Below are positions 17,871-26,370 of a stretch of 64,000 nucleotides of DNA, piece after piece. Origin of the DNA: Pectobacterium aquaticum (GTDB lineage Bacteria > Pseudomonadota > Gammaproteobacteria > Enterobacterales > Enterobacteriaceae); assembly GCF_003382565.3 (NCBI RefSeq), contig NZ_CP086253.1, forward strand, positions 1,302,001 to 1,366,000, given 5' to 3'. Position 1 is the first letter of the stretch, and every line of letters starts with the position of its first letter. Under the pieces are notes generated by a model. The model was not told where the DNA came from. It made no database searches and saw nothing but the letters and a program-made list of their open reading frames with translations. The position numbers and the translations under genes were made by a program.

Positions 17871-17877
17871 AAAGATT

Positions 17878-17903
17878 ACGGGCTGCCTTGGGTGGCCCGT
17901 TTT
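17878..17903 (+). terminator. Terminator of the isc operon
   Basis: ACGGGC pairs with GCCCGT across an 11-base loop, followed by TTTT. It begins seven bases after the iscX stop. Confidence 0.75.
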
Positions 17904-17991
17904 ATTCTCGTGCCAAAATTCGTAACATTTGCATGTCATGATGCACCGTTTATTTATCTGCAAACTGAGTATTTATAAGCGAGAGCGTTTA

Positions 17992-18118
<127 letters not shown>

Positions 18119-18208
18119 AACACGCATTGATAAGCAGAATGTCTGCAAATATGAACATCACCTGCAAACATGAAACGTGGCAGGAATACCTATTATCGGA
18201 GAAGCACT

Positions 18209-19516
18209 ATGACGAACAATACCATGCTGATTTCACTCTCCACTCAACCTGCTGACGCGCGCTGGGGAGAAAAAGCGACGCTGAGTGTGAATGAGCAGGG
18301 TTTTACCATTCATGCAGGGGCGTCCCTGAACGGTAAAGCTGCACTGGCGGTGATCCAACGTGCTGCCCGTAAAATTGATGGGCAGGGGATTAAACACGTT
18401 AAGTTAGCGGGTGAAGGCTGGGATCTGGCAAACAGCTGGGCATTCTGGCAGGGATATCGCGGGCCGAAAGGGCAAAGAACGGTTGAATGGGCGGAACTGA
18501 ACGACGCCGACAAGAAAGAGCTGAACGCTCGCCTGAAGATTGTTGACTGGGTGCGTGACACCATCAACCTGCCTGCTGAAGATTTGGGGCCAGAGCAACT
18601 GGCGACCCGCGCAGTCGATCTGCTGTGTGATGTAGCCTGCGATGCCGTTAGTTACCGCATCACCAAAGGTGAAGATCTGCGTGAGCAGAATTATGCCGGT
18701 CTGCACACGGTGGGTCGTGGTTCTGAACGTCAGCCGGTGCTGCTGGCGCTGGACTATAACCCAACGGGCAATCCGGATGCGCCAGTGTTCGCTTGCCTGG
18801 TAGGTAAAGGTATTACGTTTGATACCGGCGGCTACAGCCTGAAACCCAGCAGCGCCATGGATTCCATGAAATCGGACATGGGCGGCGCGGCCACCCTGAC
18901 GGGCGCACTGGCGCTGGCGGCGGCGCGTGGTTTGCAACAGCGCGTGAAGCTGTACCTGTGCTGCGCTGACAACATGGTGAGCGGCAATGCATTCCGACTG
19001 GGCGACATCATTCGCTACCGCAACGGTAAAACGGTTGAAGTCATGAACACCGACGCGGAAGGGCGTTTGGTGCTGGCGGATGGCCTGATCGATGCGTCGG
19101 AGCAGAACCCACAGTGGATCATCGACTGCGCAACGCTGACGGGCGCAGCAAAAACGGCGCTGGGCAATGACTATCACGCGCTGTTCAGCTTCGATGATGA
19201 GCTGGTGGCGGCATTGCAGGAAAGCGCGACAGAAGAAAACGAGCCGTTCTGGCGCTTGCCGTTGGAAGAGTTCCATCGCAGTCATCTGCCGTCCAGCTTT
19301 GCGGATCTGAACAATATTGCCAGTGGTGCACACACGGCTGGTGCCAGCACGGCAGCGGCTTTCCTGTCGCACTTTGTGAAAAATTACCAGCAGGGCTGGC
19401 TGCACATTGACTGTTCCGCGACGTACCGTAAAGGCGCGGTAGAGCAGTGGGCGACGGGCGCAACGGGGCTCGGCGTACGCACGCTGGCTAACCTCTTGCT
19501 GAGCAACGCCAAATAG
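18209..19516 (+). CDS. pepB: Aminopeptidase B (PepB)
   Basis: A 435-residue M17 leucyl-aminopeptidase-family enzyme. The two-metal site motifs VGKGITFDTGGYSLKP near residue 205 and NTDAEGRLVLADGL near 290 are intact, as is the TRITKGEDLREQ-like segment before them. It removes N-terminal residues from peptides in the cytoplasm. The ATG at 18209 follows GGAGAAGCACT; a longer in-frame start 13 codons upstream lies partly in ERIC-flanking sequence and is unlikely. Downstream of iscX as in E. coli, but separated by an ERIC. Confidence 0.94.
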   Translation: MTNNTMLISLSTQPADARWGEKATLSVNEQGFTIHAGASLNGKAALAVIQRAARKIDGQGIKHVKLAGEGWDLANSWAFWQGYRGPKGQRTVEWAELNDADKKELNARLKIVDWVRDTINLPAEDLGPEQLATRAVDLLCDVACDAVSYRITKGEDLREQNYAGLHTVGRGSERQPVLLALDYNPTGNPDAPVFACLVGKGITFDTGGYSLKPSSAMDSMKSDMGGAATLTGALALAAARGLQQRVKLYLCCADNMVSGNAFRLGDIIRYRNGKTVEVMNTDAEGRLVLADGLIDASEQNPQWIIDCATLTGAAKTALGNDYHALFSFDDELVAALQESATEENEPFWRLPLEEFHRSHLPSSFADLNNIASGAHTAGASTAAAFLSHFVKNYQQGWLHIDCSATYRKGAVEQWATGATGLGVRTLANLLLSNAK

Positions 19517-19568
19517 TTGGTTCAGGTCTTAAAGCGTCGGTTTTTAACGTAATCATGTTGAGGAAAGT

Positions 19569-20363
19569 ATGGAGTTTTCGCCACGTAATAAACTGGAAGA
19601 AGTGTTGATTCTGGCTGCAACGGAACCCGCGCATCGTCCTGAGTTTTTCAGTGAACTGATGGAAGCCACGGTGTTTGTGCTGGGCACTACCGATGACGGG
19701 GATGAATCCGGTGAGGTGGTGTTGCACGCGGGCAGTAATGTGAACATCCAACACTGGGAAAAAGACGATGGCTCATCCGCTATTCCTTTCTTCTCTTCTC
19801 TGGAAGCATTACAGAGCGTGATTACGGAAGAAGCGCCTTTTCTGGCGCTGCCGACGCGTTCGCTGTTTGAAATGACGCAGGGCGTCACGCTGTTCCTCAA
19901 TCCTAAGCTGCCGTATGGCAAAGAGTTTTTGCCGCAGGAAATTGAACATATTCTGTCTGGCGAAGGTAACGGCTTTGTTCAGCAACGCGTTGTTGAAGAA
20001 GAGATGCAGGTCATACTGAGTCAGCCAGCCGAGATGCCCGCACAGATGATTGATTCTCTAACGCAGCTGTTTACCAAACATCGCCATGTAAAACGGGCGT
20101 TTTTGGCGCAGATTCAGGAGCCGGGTGAAGAGCAACCGCACCTGCTGATTGGTATTGATGCCGATCAGGATGAAGAAACTATCATCCGTGAAGCGGGCAG
20201 CGTCGCCAGTGACACATTACCGGACGAGCGTCCTGTCGACCTGTGTCTGGTGAAAGAAGGCGAGCCGGGCATCAGCCACTACATGATTAAGCATTCCACG
20301 CCGTTCTACGAGCGCAAGTGGGGGAGTTTCCTGAGGGAGTTTAAGGCCACCGGCAACGCCTGA
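19569..20363 (+). CDS. sseB: Enhanced serine sensitivity protein SseB
   Basis: A 264-residue cytoplasmic protein with the SseB N-terminal domain (NKLEEVLILAATEPAHRPEF) and the SseB C-terminal domain (HVKRAFLAQIQEPGEE onward). Its overproduction changes serine sensitivity in E. coli; the biochemical role is unknown. GAGGAAAGT precedes the ATG. The TGA stop overlaps the first bases of ERIC copy B, so the element has inserted at or formed the exact gene end. Confidence 0.92.
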   Translation: MEFSPRNKLEEVLILAATEPAHRPEFFSELMEATVFVLGTTDDGDESGEVVLHAGSNVNIQHWEKDDGSSAIPFFSSLEALQSVITEEAPFLALPTRSLFEMTQGVTLFLNPKLPYGKEFLPQEIEHILSGEGNGFVQQRVVEEEMQVILSQPAEMPAQMIDSLTQLFTKHRHVKRAFLAQIQEPGEEQPHLLIGIDADQDEETIIREAGSVASDTLPDERPVDLCLVKEGEPGISHYMIKHSTPFYERKWGSFLREFKATGNA

Positions 20364-20557
20364 TACCCGTCATACTTCAAGCTGCTTGTGCGTTGGCTGC
20401 CCTTACTCACCCCAGTCACTTACCTGTGTAAGTTCCTGGGGATTCGTGCGGTTGCCGCGTTACAAGGCTATAAATGAGCCTTGCCCTAGCGGGCCAACGC
20501 ATAGCGTTGTTCAAAACGTTAACGTTTTGCCACGCAACTCGAATTATTTAGGGTATA
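20362..20557 (-). repeat. ERIC element, copy B, enlarged to about 196 bp by an internal insert
   Basis: The outer parts match copies A and C in inverse orientation (ATACCCGTCATACTTCAAG at the left, CTCGAATTATTTAGGGTATA at the right). About 69 extra bases lie near 20460-20530. The insert holds two hairpins, AACGC-ATA-GCGTT at 20496-20508 and the perfect 18-bp palindrome CAAAACGTT/AACGTTTTG at 20512-20529. ERICs with internal insertions of this size are known in several enterobacteria. Confidence 0.85.
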
Positions 20558-20568
20558 TAAGTTTGATA

Positions 20569-20606
20569 CAGGCAACGGCGGATTACGATTTTTCCGCTGT
20601 TGCCTG
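20569..20606 (-). terminator. Hairpin overlapping the 3' end of the RpiR gene
   Basis: CAGGCAACGGCGGA pairs with TCCGCTGTTGCCTG (14 positions, one mismatch) around ten bases; the 3' codons and stop of the minus-strand regulator lie inside the structure. No clear T run, so it is only a likely transcript end. Confidence 0.45.
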
Positions 20607-21371
20607 CAATAGCAGTAAATCGATCAGCATCACCAGATTCGATTCAAATGAGCTAATCTCACCGGCTTCCGCCGCATAGTGAACCGCATCATCGTAGAGC
20701 CGGAAGTGCAAATCGGCTAACTCGCCTAATGAATTCAACGACGCGCGGGTAAATGCGATCACCTTCATGCCAATGTTTTTGGCGATACGCGCCTTATCCA
20801 ATACCTGCTCGGTTTCCCCACTGCGGGAGATGGCGATAAACACCTGATATTTCGGCGCGTTATTGAGAAAAATGCCTCGGCTATCTCCTAACCCAGAGGA
20901 GAAGGCATCTTTCCCCAGCACCTGGAGTTTCTTCGCCAAATATTCGGCAAACAGATGGGAAAACCCCGCGCCATAGAGGAAAAAGTGGCTTTCCTGCCGC
21001 AGGATAGCGCTGAAAGCGGCGCTATCCTGATGGCTAATGTAGGCAAACGTGCGCTGGTAATTGTCGATAAAATGCTGGAAAGCATCAGGAAGAGAAGCGT
21101 CATTGGGCGTAACGACAGGCGAGGGGGCAAGACGCGGATGATCCGTGAGCAGCGTTTTGCAGTGATAAATGAATTCACTGTAGCCGCTAAAGCCGATTTT
21201 CTGGCACAGCCGCATGATCGTCGCCGTGGAAACATAGGTTTTCTGCGCCAACTCCCGTACCGTGATTTTGCCTATCAGTGATGAATGTTCGGCGATAAAA
21301 GCCAGCACGCGGTATTCCGCGCGCGTCAGCACCTGACCGTGCTGCATTAAGGATGCCAGCCGATTATCCAC
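20583..21371 (-). CDS. MurR/RpiR family transcriptional regulator
   Basis: A 262-residue regulator with an N-terminal helix-turn-helix of the RpiR type (about 1-77; TVRELAQKTYVSTATIMRLCQKIGF) and a C-terminal SIS sugar-phosphate isomerase domain (FFLYGAGFSHLFAEYLAKKL; ISRSGETEQVL). The start is GTG at 21371, chosen because AGGAG lies six bases upstream. It probably senses a phosphosugar and controls the alpha-glucoside PTS genes at 22386-25341, although sseA lies between them. Its 3' end is in a hairpin next to ERIC copy B. Confidence 0.85.
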   Translation of the reverse strand: MDNRLASLMQHGQVLTRAEYRVLAFIAEHSSLIGKITVRELAQKTYVSTATIMRLCQKIGFSGYSEFIYHCKTLLTDHPRLAPSPVVTPNDASLPDAFQHFIDNYQRTFAYISHQDSAAFSAILRQESHFFLYGAGFSHLFAEYLAKKLQVLGKDAFSSGLGDSRGIFLNNAPKYQVFIAISRSGETEQVLDKARIAKNIGMKVIAFTRASLNSLGELADLHFRLYDDAVHYAAEAGEISSFESNLVMLIDLLLLQATAEKS

Positions 21372-21412
21372 CTACTACTCCTGACCAACAGGCGGCAAAA
21401 CACCGAGCGGGA

Positions 21413-22282
21413 TTAATCACGCGCAATAGGGACATCATCGCGGCTACCCCAATCGCTCCACGAACCATCGTACAGCGTCACATTCGGGACATTTAACTGC
21501 GTCAGCGCCAGTACGATGACAGAGGCCGTGACGCCGGAGCCGCAGCTGGCGACGATGGGACGAGTGAAATCCACGCCGTGCTTATGAAGAATGGTTGCCA
21601 GTTCTGCATTGGGTTTTAGCGCACCATGGCTCACTAAATCGGTCCACGGCACGTTCAGGCTGTTGGGAATATGGCCGCGATGCAGGCCGGGGCGTGGCTC
21701 ATCCACTTCAGCATTAAAACGCGGAGCGGGGCGGGCATCGACAATCTGTTCTGATTTATCCCGACAGATGGAAAGCACGTCATCGCGTGAGCGAATGGCG
21801 TTTTCATCCAGTGTAGCGTGGAACGTGGTTGGCTTTGGTGTCACATCGCCCTGTTCCAGCGGTAGGTTCTGTGCTGTCCAGCCCGCTAGACCCCCGCTCA
21901 GGATTGAAAGGGATGTCGCACCGAAGGTGTGCAGCATCCACCACGCACGCGGCGCGGAGAAGAGGTTGCCTTCATCGTAAATCACCAAATGCTGCTGGTT
22001 ATCGATCCCCAATTTGCCCATTGCGTGTGCGAAGTCTTCGCGCGTTGGCATCATATGTGGCAGGTCGGTGCTGTGATCGGATAGCGTTTCAATATCAAAA
22101 AAAACCGCGCCAGGCAGATGACCGGCGCGGTATTCAGCATGAATATCACGGGTGGCGTTGCCCGGAGGCAACATGCGGGCATCGATGAGCGTGATGCTGC
22201 TGTCATTCAGGTGGCTGGCAAGCCAGTCTGCGGAGACAAACCGTTCATGAGAAACGGGCAAATCAGAAGACGATGCTGACAT
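21413..22282 (-). CDS. sseA: 3-Mercaptopyruvate sulfurtransferase
   Basis: A 289-residue protein with two rhodanese domains (about 15-135 and 165-285). The active-site loop is CGSGVTA, the mercaptopyruvate-specific form, in VASCGSGVTASVI near residue 240. It transfers sulfur from 3-mercaptopyruvate to thiols or cyanide. GAGGATCT precedes the ATG. sseA normally lies beside sseB in enterobacteria; here the RpiR gene and an ERIC are wedged between. Confidence 0.93.
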   Translation of the reverse strand: MSASSSDLPVSHERFVSADWLASHLNDSSITLIDARMLPPGNATRDIHAEYRAGHLPGAVFFDIETLSDHSTDLPHMMPTREDFAHAMGKLGIDNQQHLVIYDEGNLFSAPRAWWMLHTFGATSLSILSGGLAGWTAQNLPLEQGDVTPKPTTFHATLDENAIRSRDDVLSICRDKSEQIVDARPAPRFNAEVDEPRPGLHRGHIPNSLNVPWTDLVSHGALKPNAELATILHKHGVDFTRPIVASCGSGVTASVIVLALTQLNVPNVTLYDGSWSDWGSRDDVPIARD

Positions 22283-22317
22283 AGATCCTCCACGTTGGGG
22301 CCGACGAATTCGACCCC

Positions 22318-22348
22318 GAATCTATCATTGATATGCAATGATAGATTC
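22318..22348. promoter_or_regulatory. Perfect 13-bp inverted repeat between sseA and the GH4 gene
   Basis: GAATCTATCATTG and CAATGATAGATTC around ATATG. It lies 36 bases before the sseA start and 38 bases after the GH4 stop on the minus strand. It may be an operator or a transcript-end stem; there is no T run. Confidence 0.55.
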
Positions 22349-22385
22349 ATTGTCAGCGATTTTCCCTCATCCGACAAGTCGCAGA

Positions 22386-23747
22386 TTATTGGGCGATACC
22401 GTCTCTATATGCTTGTTTTAATTGCGGCCAGTAATCCTGATTGGCTTCAATCATCTCGTCCAGAATGGCTTTGGCGTGCTGCATGGTTGGCACGGTACGG
22501 TTCAGGGTAAATGCCTGCAAGGCCTTCTCGTAGCTGCCTTCCAGCGTGGCTTCAACCAGCAACTGTTCCGATGCCAACTGCTGCTCCAGCAAGGCGCGAT
22601 GGAACTGCGGAACATTCCCCATTCGCACCGGCTCTGGCCCTTGTGCGGTGATATAAGCGGGCACTTCTACCATCGCATCGTAAGGCAGATTGGCGATAGC
22701 GCCTTGGTTTTCGACGATCACCAGATGGCGCTGGCGGAGATCGAACGCCAGCGAGCAGGCGACATCAACGATGAACGAACCGTGCACGCCAACGTGGAAC
22801 GCATCCGACAGAATACCGGTTTCCTTGTAGCTGGCCGCTGCGGCAAACAGCTTCTTCTCACGCCCGTCCATCACTTCATTGGCGCGCGTGTAGTCAGGAT
22901 CCTGATGCTCCACGATCTGATTCGGCATCAGGTAGTACTGCAAATACGGATTCGGCACGAATTCCGGGAAATGATCCATGATTGGTTTGATATTGCGCCA
23001 AGTTTTCACCCATGACGGATCGGCGTGCTGCGGATCGGTATCGGCGGCATCGGCGGTCAACAGGCCGTAGCGGGCGATATGCTGGCGCAGTTCCGGCATA
23101 CGATCGACACCGTCGACCAGCACGCGGGTAAACCAGCCAAAGTGATTCAGCCCGAAATAGTCCACGGTGATGTCGTGACGATCGACGCCCAGCACGGCGG
23201 CGATATTACGCATCGCAGCAACCGGCATGTCGCAGATATTCAGCACGCGGGCGTTAGGACGCAGACGACGAACGCCTTCGGCAACAATCGCGGCAGGGTT
23301 GGAGTAATTGACGATCCACGCCTCTTTATGCGCATAGCGCTCAACCAGATCGATCAATTCGGCCATTGGCAGAATAGTACGCAGGCCGTAGGCCAGCCCG
23401 CCGGGGCCACAGGTTTCCTGCCCGACGACGCCGTGGCGTAATGGGATTTTTTCATCCTGCTCGCGCATTTTGTACTGGCCGACGCGCATCTGGGCAAAGA
23501 CAAAGTGGGCGCCGCTAAACGCGGTCTCCGCGTCGGTTGTGACGGTAAAGACGATGCTGTCACTGTGGTCGCGAATCACCTTTTCCACCACCGGCGCGAT
23601 GATGTCCTGCCGCGGGCCATCGATGTCATACAAACGAATCTCTGCCAGCGGGAAATCCGCGAGACGTACCATCAGACTCTTTACGATGCCTGGGGTATAG
23701 GTGCTGCCGCCACCGGCAATCGTCAGAATAAATGGGGGTTTCGTCAT
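22386..23747 (-). CDS. 6-Phospho-alpha-glucosidase, glycoside hydrolase family 4
   Basis: A 453-residue NAD- and Mn-dependent GH4 enzyme. The N-terminal Rossmann start ILTIAGGGSTYTPGIV and the metal-ligand motif CDMP at residue 172, with Asn-His at 201-202, are present. CDMP marks the alpha-specific branch (GlvA, AglB, MalH), whereas beta-specific members have CNVP. It splits phosphorylated alpha-glucosides brought in by the PTS gene 13 bases upstream. ATG 23747 follows CAGGAGACTCACC; the longer open frame upstream runs into the PTS gene and is not used. Confidence 0.9.
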   Translation of the reverse strand: MTKPPFILTIAGGGSTYTPGIVKSLMVRLADFPLAEIRLYDIDGPRQDIIAPVVEKVIRDHSDSIVFTVTTDAETAFSGAHFVFAQMRVGQYKMREQDEKIPLRHGVVGQETCGPGGLAYGLRTILPMAELIDLVERYAHKEAWIVNYSNPAAIVAEGVRRLRPNARVLNICDMPVAAMRNIAAVLGVDRHDITVDYFGLNHFGWFTRVLVDGVDRMPELRQHIARYGLLTADAADTDPQHADPSWVKTWRNIKPIMDHFPEFVPNPYLQYYLMPNQIVEHQDPDYTRANEVMDGREKKLFAAAASYKETGILSDAFHVGVHGSFIVDVACSLAFDLRQRHLVIVENQGAIANLPYDAMVEVPAYITAQGPEPVRMGNVPQFHRALLEQQLASEQLLVEATLEGSYEKALQAFTLNRTVPTMQHAKAILDEMIEANQDYWPQLKQAYRDGIAQ

Positions 23748-23760
23748 GGTGAGTCTCCTG

Positions 23761-25341
23761 TTAAAGCGCGTTTTCAACTGCTTCGCGTATCGTTTTGACG
23801 TGAAGTCCGTAAACCACCTGTACGTTGTTACCCTGTCGGATAACGGCTTTCGCACCGGTGTTCTTAAGCTGTTGTTCGTCTACCAAAGCGGGGTCGATGA
23901 GCGTGACCCGCAGGCGGGTGTAGCAGTTATCCACCACCTCGATATTAGGTTTGCCACCCAACCCGGCGATGATGGTGGCACCAACAAGTTGGGCATCGCC
24001 TTTCACCGCATCCTGCGTTTTTGTCGGATTCTCTGTCTTGGACTGATATTCGGTTTTGGAATAAAGCCGCGTCTCTTCCTCATCGATTTCACGCCCTGGT
24101 GTTGGCATGTCGAAGTACAGAATCAGGAAGCGGAAGACGAAGAAGTAAATCACCGACATAGTCAGCCCAACCACGATGTACATCGGCCAGTTGGATTTCT
24201 CGATGCCCAGCGGCAGGTTATAAAGCAAGAAGTCGATGACGCCGTTGGCACCAATCGCATGCACACCCATGATGGAGAACAGCATCATCCCTATGCCGGT
24301 GAGTACGGCGTGGGCGGCAAACAGCATCGGAGCGACGAACAGGAAGGAAAACTCCAGCGGTTCGGTGACGCCCAGTAAGAAAGAGGTAAAAGCGGCCGGA
24401 ATCAGAATGGCTTTGGCGGCCAGCCGTTTTTCTGGCTTCGCTGTCACGTACATCGCCAACGCAGCAGCTGTCAGACCAAACATTTTACTGATACCGCGCG
24501 CATCCCAGACCACGGTAGAACTCAGCTGTTTGACGTCCTGACAGGCCATTTCAGCAAAATAGATGTTGCGTGCGCCCTGATACAGCTTGCCGCACACCTC
24601 TGCGGTTCCGCCCAGTTCGGTGTACAGGAACGGGGTATAGACCAGATGATGCAGCCCGGTGGGGATCAGCACGCGTTCGAGAAAGCCATATATCGCGATG
24701 CCAACAGGGCCAGCGCCTTTGATAGCGAAGGCTAGCCAGGTAATGCCGTGCTGAGCAAACGGCCACAGGGTGCTCATCGCAAAGCCCAGCGCAATCGCCA
24801 GCGGAATCACCAGAATGGCGACGAAGCAGTGGCCGGAATAGATCGCCATCACGCCGTTAAACTGTTTACTGGAATAGCGGTTATACAGATAGCCTGCGAA
24901 TCCACCGATCAGGATACCAGCGAAAACGCCCATTTCGAGCACCTGAACGCCCAGCACCATGCCTTGCCCGGCGGGACGCATTTCTGCGGCAGGCACGAGC
25001 TTGCCCTGTAATTGCAGCGTGATGTTCATGGCATTAATGAAGATGATAAACATCACCAGACCAATCAGCGCAGCGTAGCCCTTATCGCGTTTCGCCAGCC
25101 CGATCGGGATCCCGACGGCGAACACCAGCGCCAAATTAGCCAGAATCGCCACGGCAGATTTGGAAACCAGTTGACCAAAATCCTGAATCAAGGGGTGATT
25201 AAGTAAAGGGACGTAGCCCGCTAAATTGCCGTTACCGAACACATTCCCAAATGCGATGAATAACCCGACAATCGGGAGTATCAGCACCGGCCCATACAGG
25301 GACTTGCCGAAATTTTGCAATGCATTGACCGCTCTTTTCAT
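23761..25341 (-). CDS. PTS alpha-glucoside transporter subunit IICB
   Basis: A 526-residue fused EIIC-EIIB permease of the glucose/alpha-glucoside superfamily (GlvC, AglA and MalB relatives). EIIC has about ten membrane segments from residue 15 to 410, with a GITEPLEFSF-type sugar motif (GVTEPLEFSFLF). The EIIB domain carries the phosphocysteine in VDNCYTRLRVTL near residue 463. No EIIA domain, so it borrows EIIA-Glc. With the following GH4 gene it forms a complete uptake and cleavage route for maltose-like sugars or sucrose isomers; which one is not clear. Confidence 0.88.
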   Translation of the reverse strand: MKRAVNALQNFGKSLYGPVLILPIVGLFIAFGNVFGNGNLAGYVPLLNHPLIQDFGQLVSKSAVAILANLALVFAVGIPIGLAKRDKGYAALIGLVMFIIFINAMNITLQLQGKLVPAAEMRPAGQGMVLGVQVLEMGVFAGILIGGFAGYLYNRYSSKQFNGVMAIYSGHCFVAILVIPLAIALGFAMSTLWPFAQHGITWLAFAIKGAGPVGIAIYGFLERVLIPTGLHHLVYTPFLYTELGGTAEVCGKLYQGARNIYFAEMACQDVKQLSSTVVWDARGISKMFGLTAAALAMYVTAKPEKRLAAKAILIPAAFTSFLLGVTEPLEFSFLFVAPMLFAAHAVLTGIGMMLFSIMGVHAIGANGVIDFLLYNLPLGIEKSNWPMYIVVGLTMSVIYFFVFRFLILYFDMPTPGREIDEEETRLYSKTEYQSKTENPTKTQDAVKGDAQLVGATIIAGLGGKPNIEVVDNCYTRLRVTLIDPALVDEQQLKNTGAKAVIRQGNNVQVVYGLHVKTIREAVENAL

Positions 25342-25700
25342 TATCAGCCCTCTTACTGGCCATTATGGTGGGTACAGCAGCAAGGCTAGCAGTGAATGAC
25401 AAAGAGATTCCAGTTATCTTATTGTTTTAAAAACAAATAACCTATAACGTTACAAGTAACCTTCAGAACTGTGATCGCCGATGATTTGTTACATTCCGTA
25501 CTGGGCGGTGGGAAACGAAAAAGCACGAGGCGTAATCGTTAATGAAGAGAGGGTGAGAGGTAATATTTTTTTTAATAAAATGTTATCTCCTTGGTAGGCA
25601 ACAAAGGCCGCTACCCCTATAATTTGCGCCACTTTCACTGGCCGGGTATACAATTCTTATAATCCGGCTGTAATCTGACAGTTTAGTTAATGAGGTCAAT
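25342..25700. promoter_or_regulatory. Divergent control region of the PTS operon and ndk
   Basis: This gap carries both promoters and no gene. A 12-bp palindrome GTTAC-AA-GTAAC at 25449-25460 lies about 110 bases before the PTS start and could be the operator of the RpiR regulator. A TATAAT at 25618-25623 is a candidate -10 for ndk, without a well-spaced -35. No clear CRP site was found. Confidence 0.4.
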
Positions 25701-26129
25701 ATGACGATAGAACGTACCTTCTCCATCGTAAAACCTAATGCGGTTGCTAAAAATGCCATCGGTGCGATTTACGCACGCTTTGAAAGCGCAGGTTTTACCA
25801 TTGTTGCCGCTAAAATGCTGCGTCTGAGCCGTGAGCAAGCGGAAGGTTTTTACGCTGAGCATAAAGGCAAGCCGTTCTTTGATGGCCTGGTCGAATTCAT
25901 GATGTCTGGCCCGATCATGGTGCAGGCGCTGGAAGGTGAAAACGCTGTTCAACGTAACCGCGACATTATGGGTGCCACCAACCCGGCAAACGCACTGGCG
26001 GGAACGCTGCGTGCTGATTACGCGGACAGCTTCACGGCGAACGCGGTACACGGTTCTGACTCTATCGAATCTGCTCAGCGTGAAATTGCTTATTTCTTCA
26101 GCGATGACGAAATTTGCCCGCGCGCGTAA
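25701..26129 (+). CDS. ndk: Nucleoside diphosphate kinase
   Basis: A 142-residue enzyme that equilibrates nucleoside di- and triphosphates using a phosphohistidine. The N-terminus TIERTFSIVKPNAVAKN and the active-site NAVHGSDSIESAQREI motif (catalytic His near residue 117) are intact. AATGAGGTCAAT precedes the ATG. Monocistronic, with a hairpin about 135 bases downstream. Confidence 0.96.
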   Translation: MTIERTFSIVKPNAVAKNAIGAIYARFESAGFTIVAAKMLRLSREQAEGFYAEHKGKPFFDGLVEFMMSGPIMVQALEGENAVQRNRDIMGATNPANALAGTLRADYADSFTANAVHGSDSIESAQREIAYFFSDDEICPRA

Positions 26130-26263
26130 TGTTGCGTGTGATAAACAGGTTAGCGCGTGTGATGTTGCTTCTTTTTCGTTGCGTTAGTGTGCAGTGTCGA
26201 CGTAATGACACAGAAAAAAAGCGGTGATGGTAGCTTACCTGTTTTAAACTTTGTACAATGCTG

Positions 26264-26302
26264 CGCCCCAGATGAGCCTGCACTTATCCGGGGCGTTTCT
26301 TT
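26264..26302 (+). terminator. Terminator between ndk and rlmN
   Basis: CGCCCCAGAT pairs with ATCCGGGGCG (one mismatch) around a 12-base loop, followed by TTTCTTT. Confidence 0.7.
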
Positions 26303-26370
26303 GGTCATTACCATCGAATTCAACCTTCTTTTTAGCGCCATAACGTGTAATAACGAGGCCAGGATTGACA

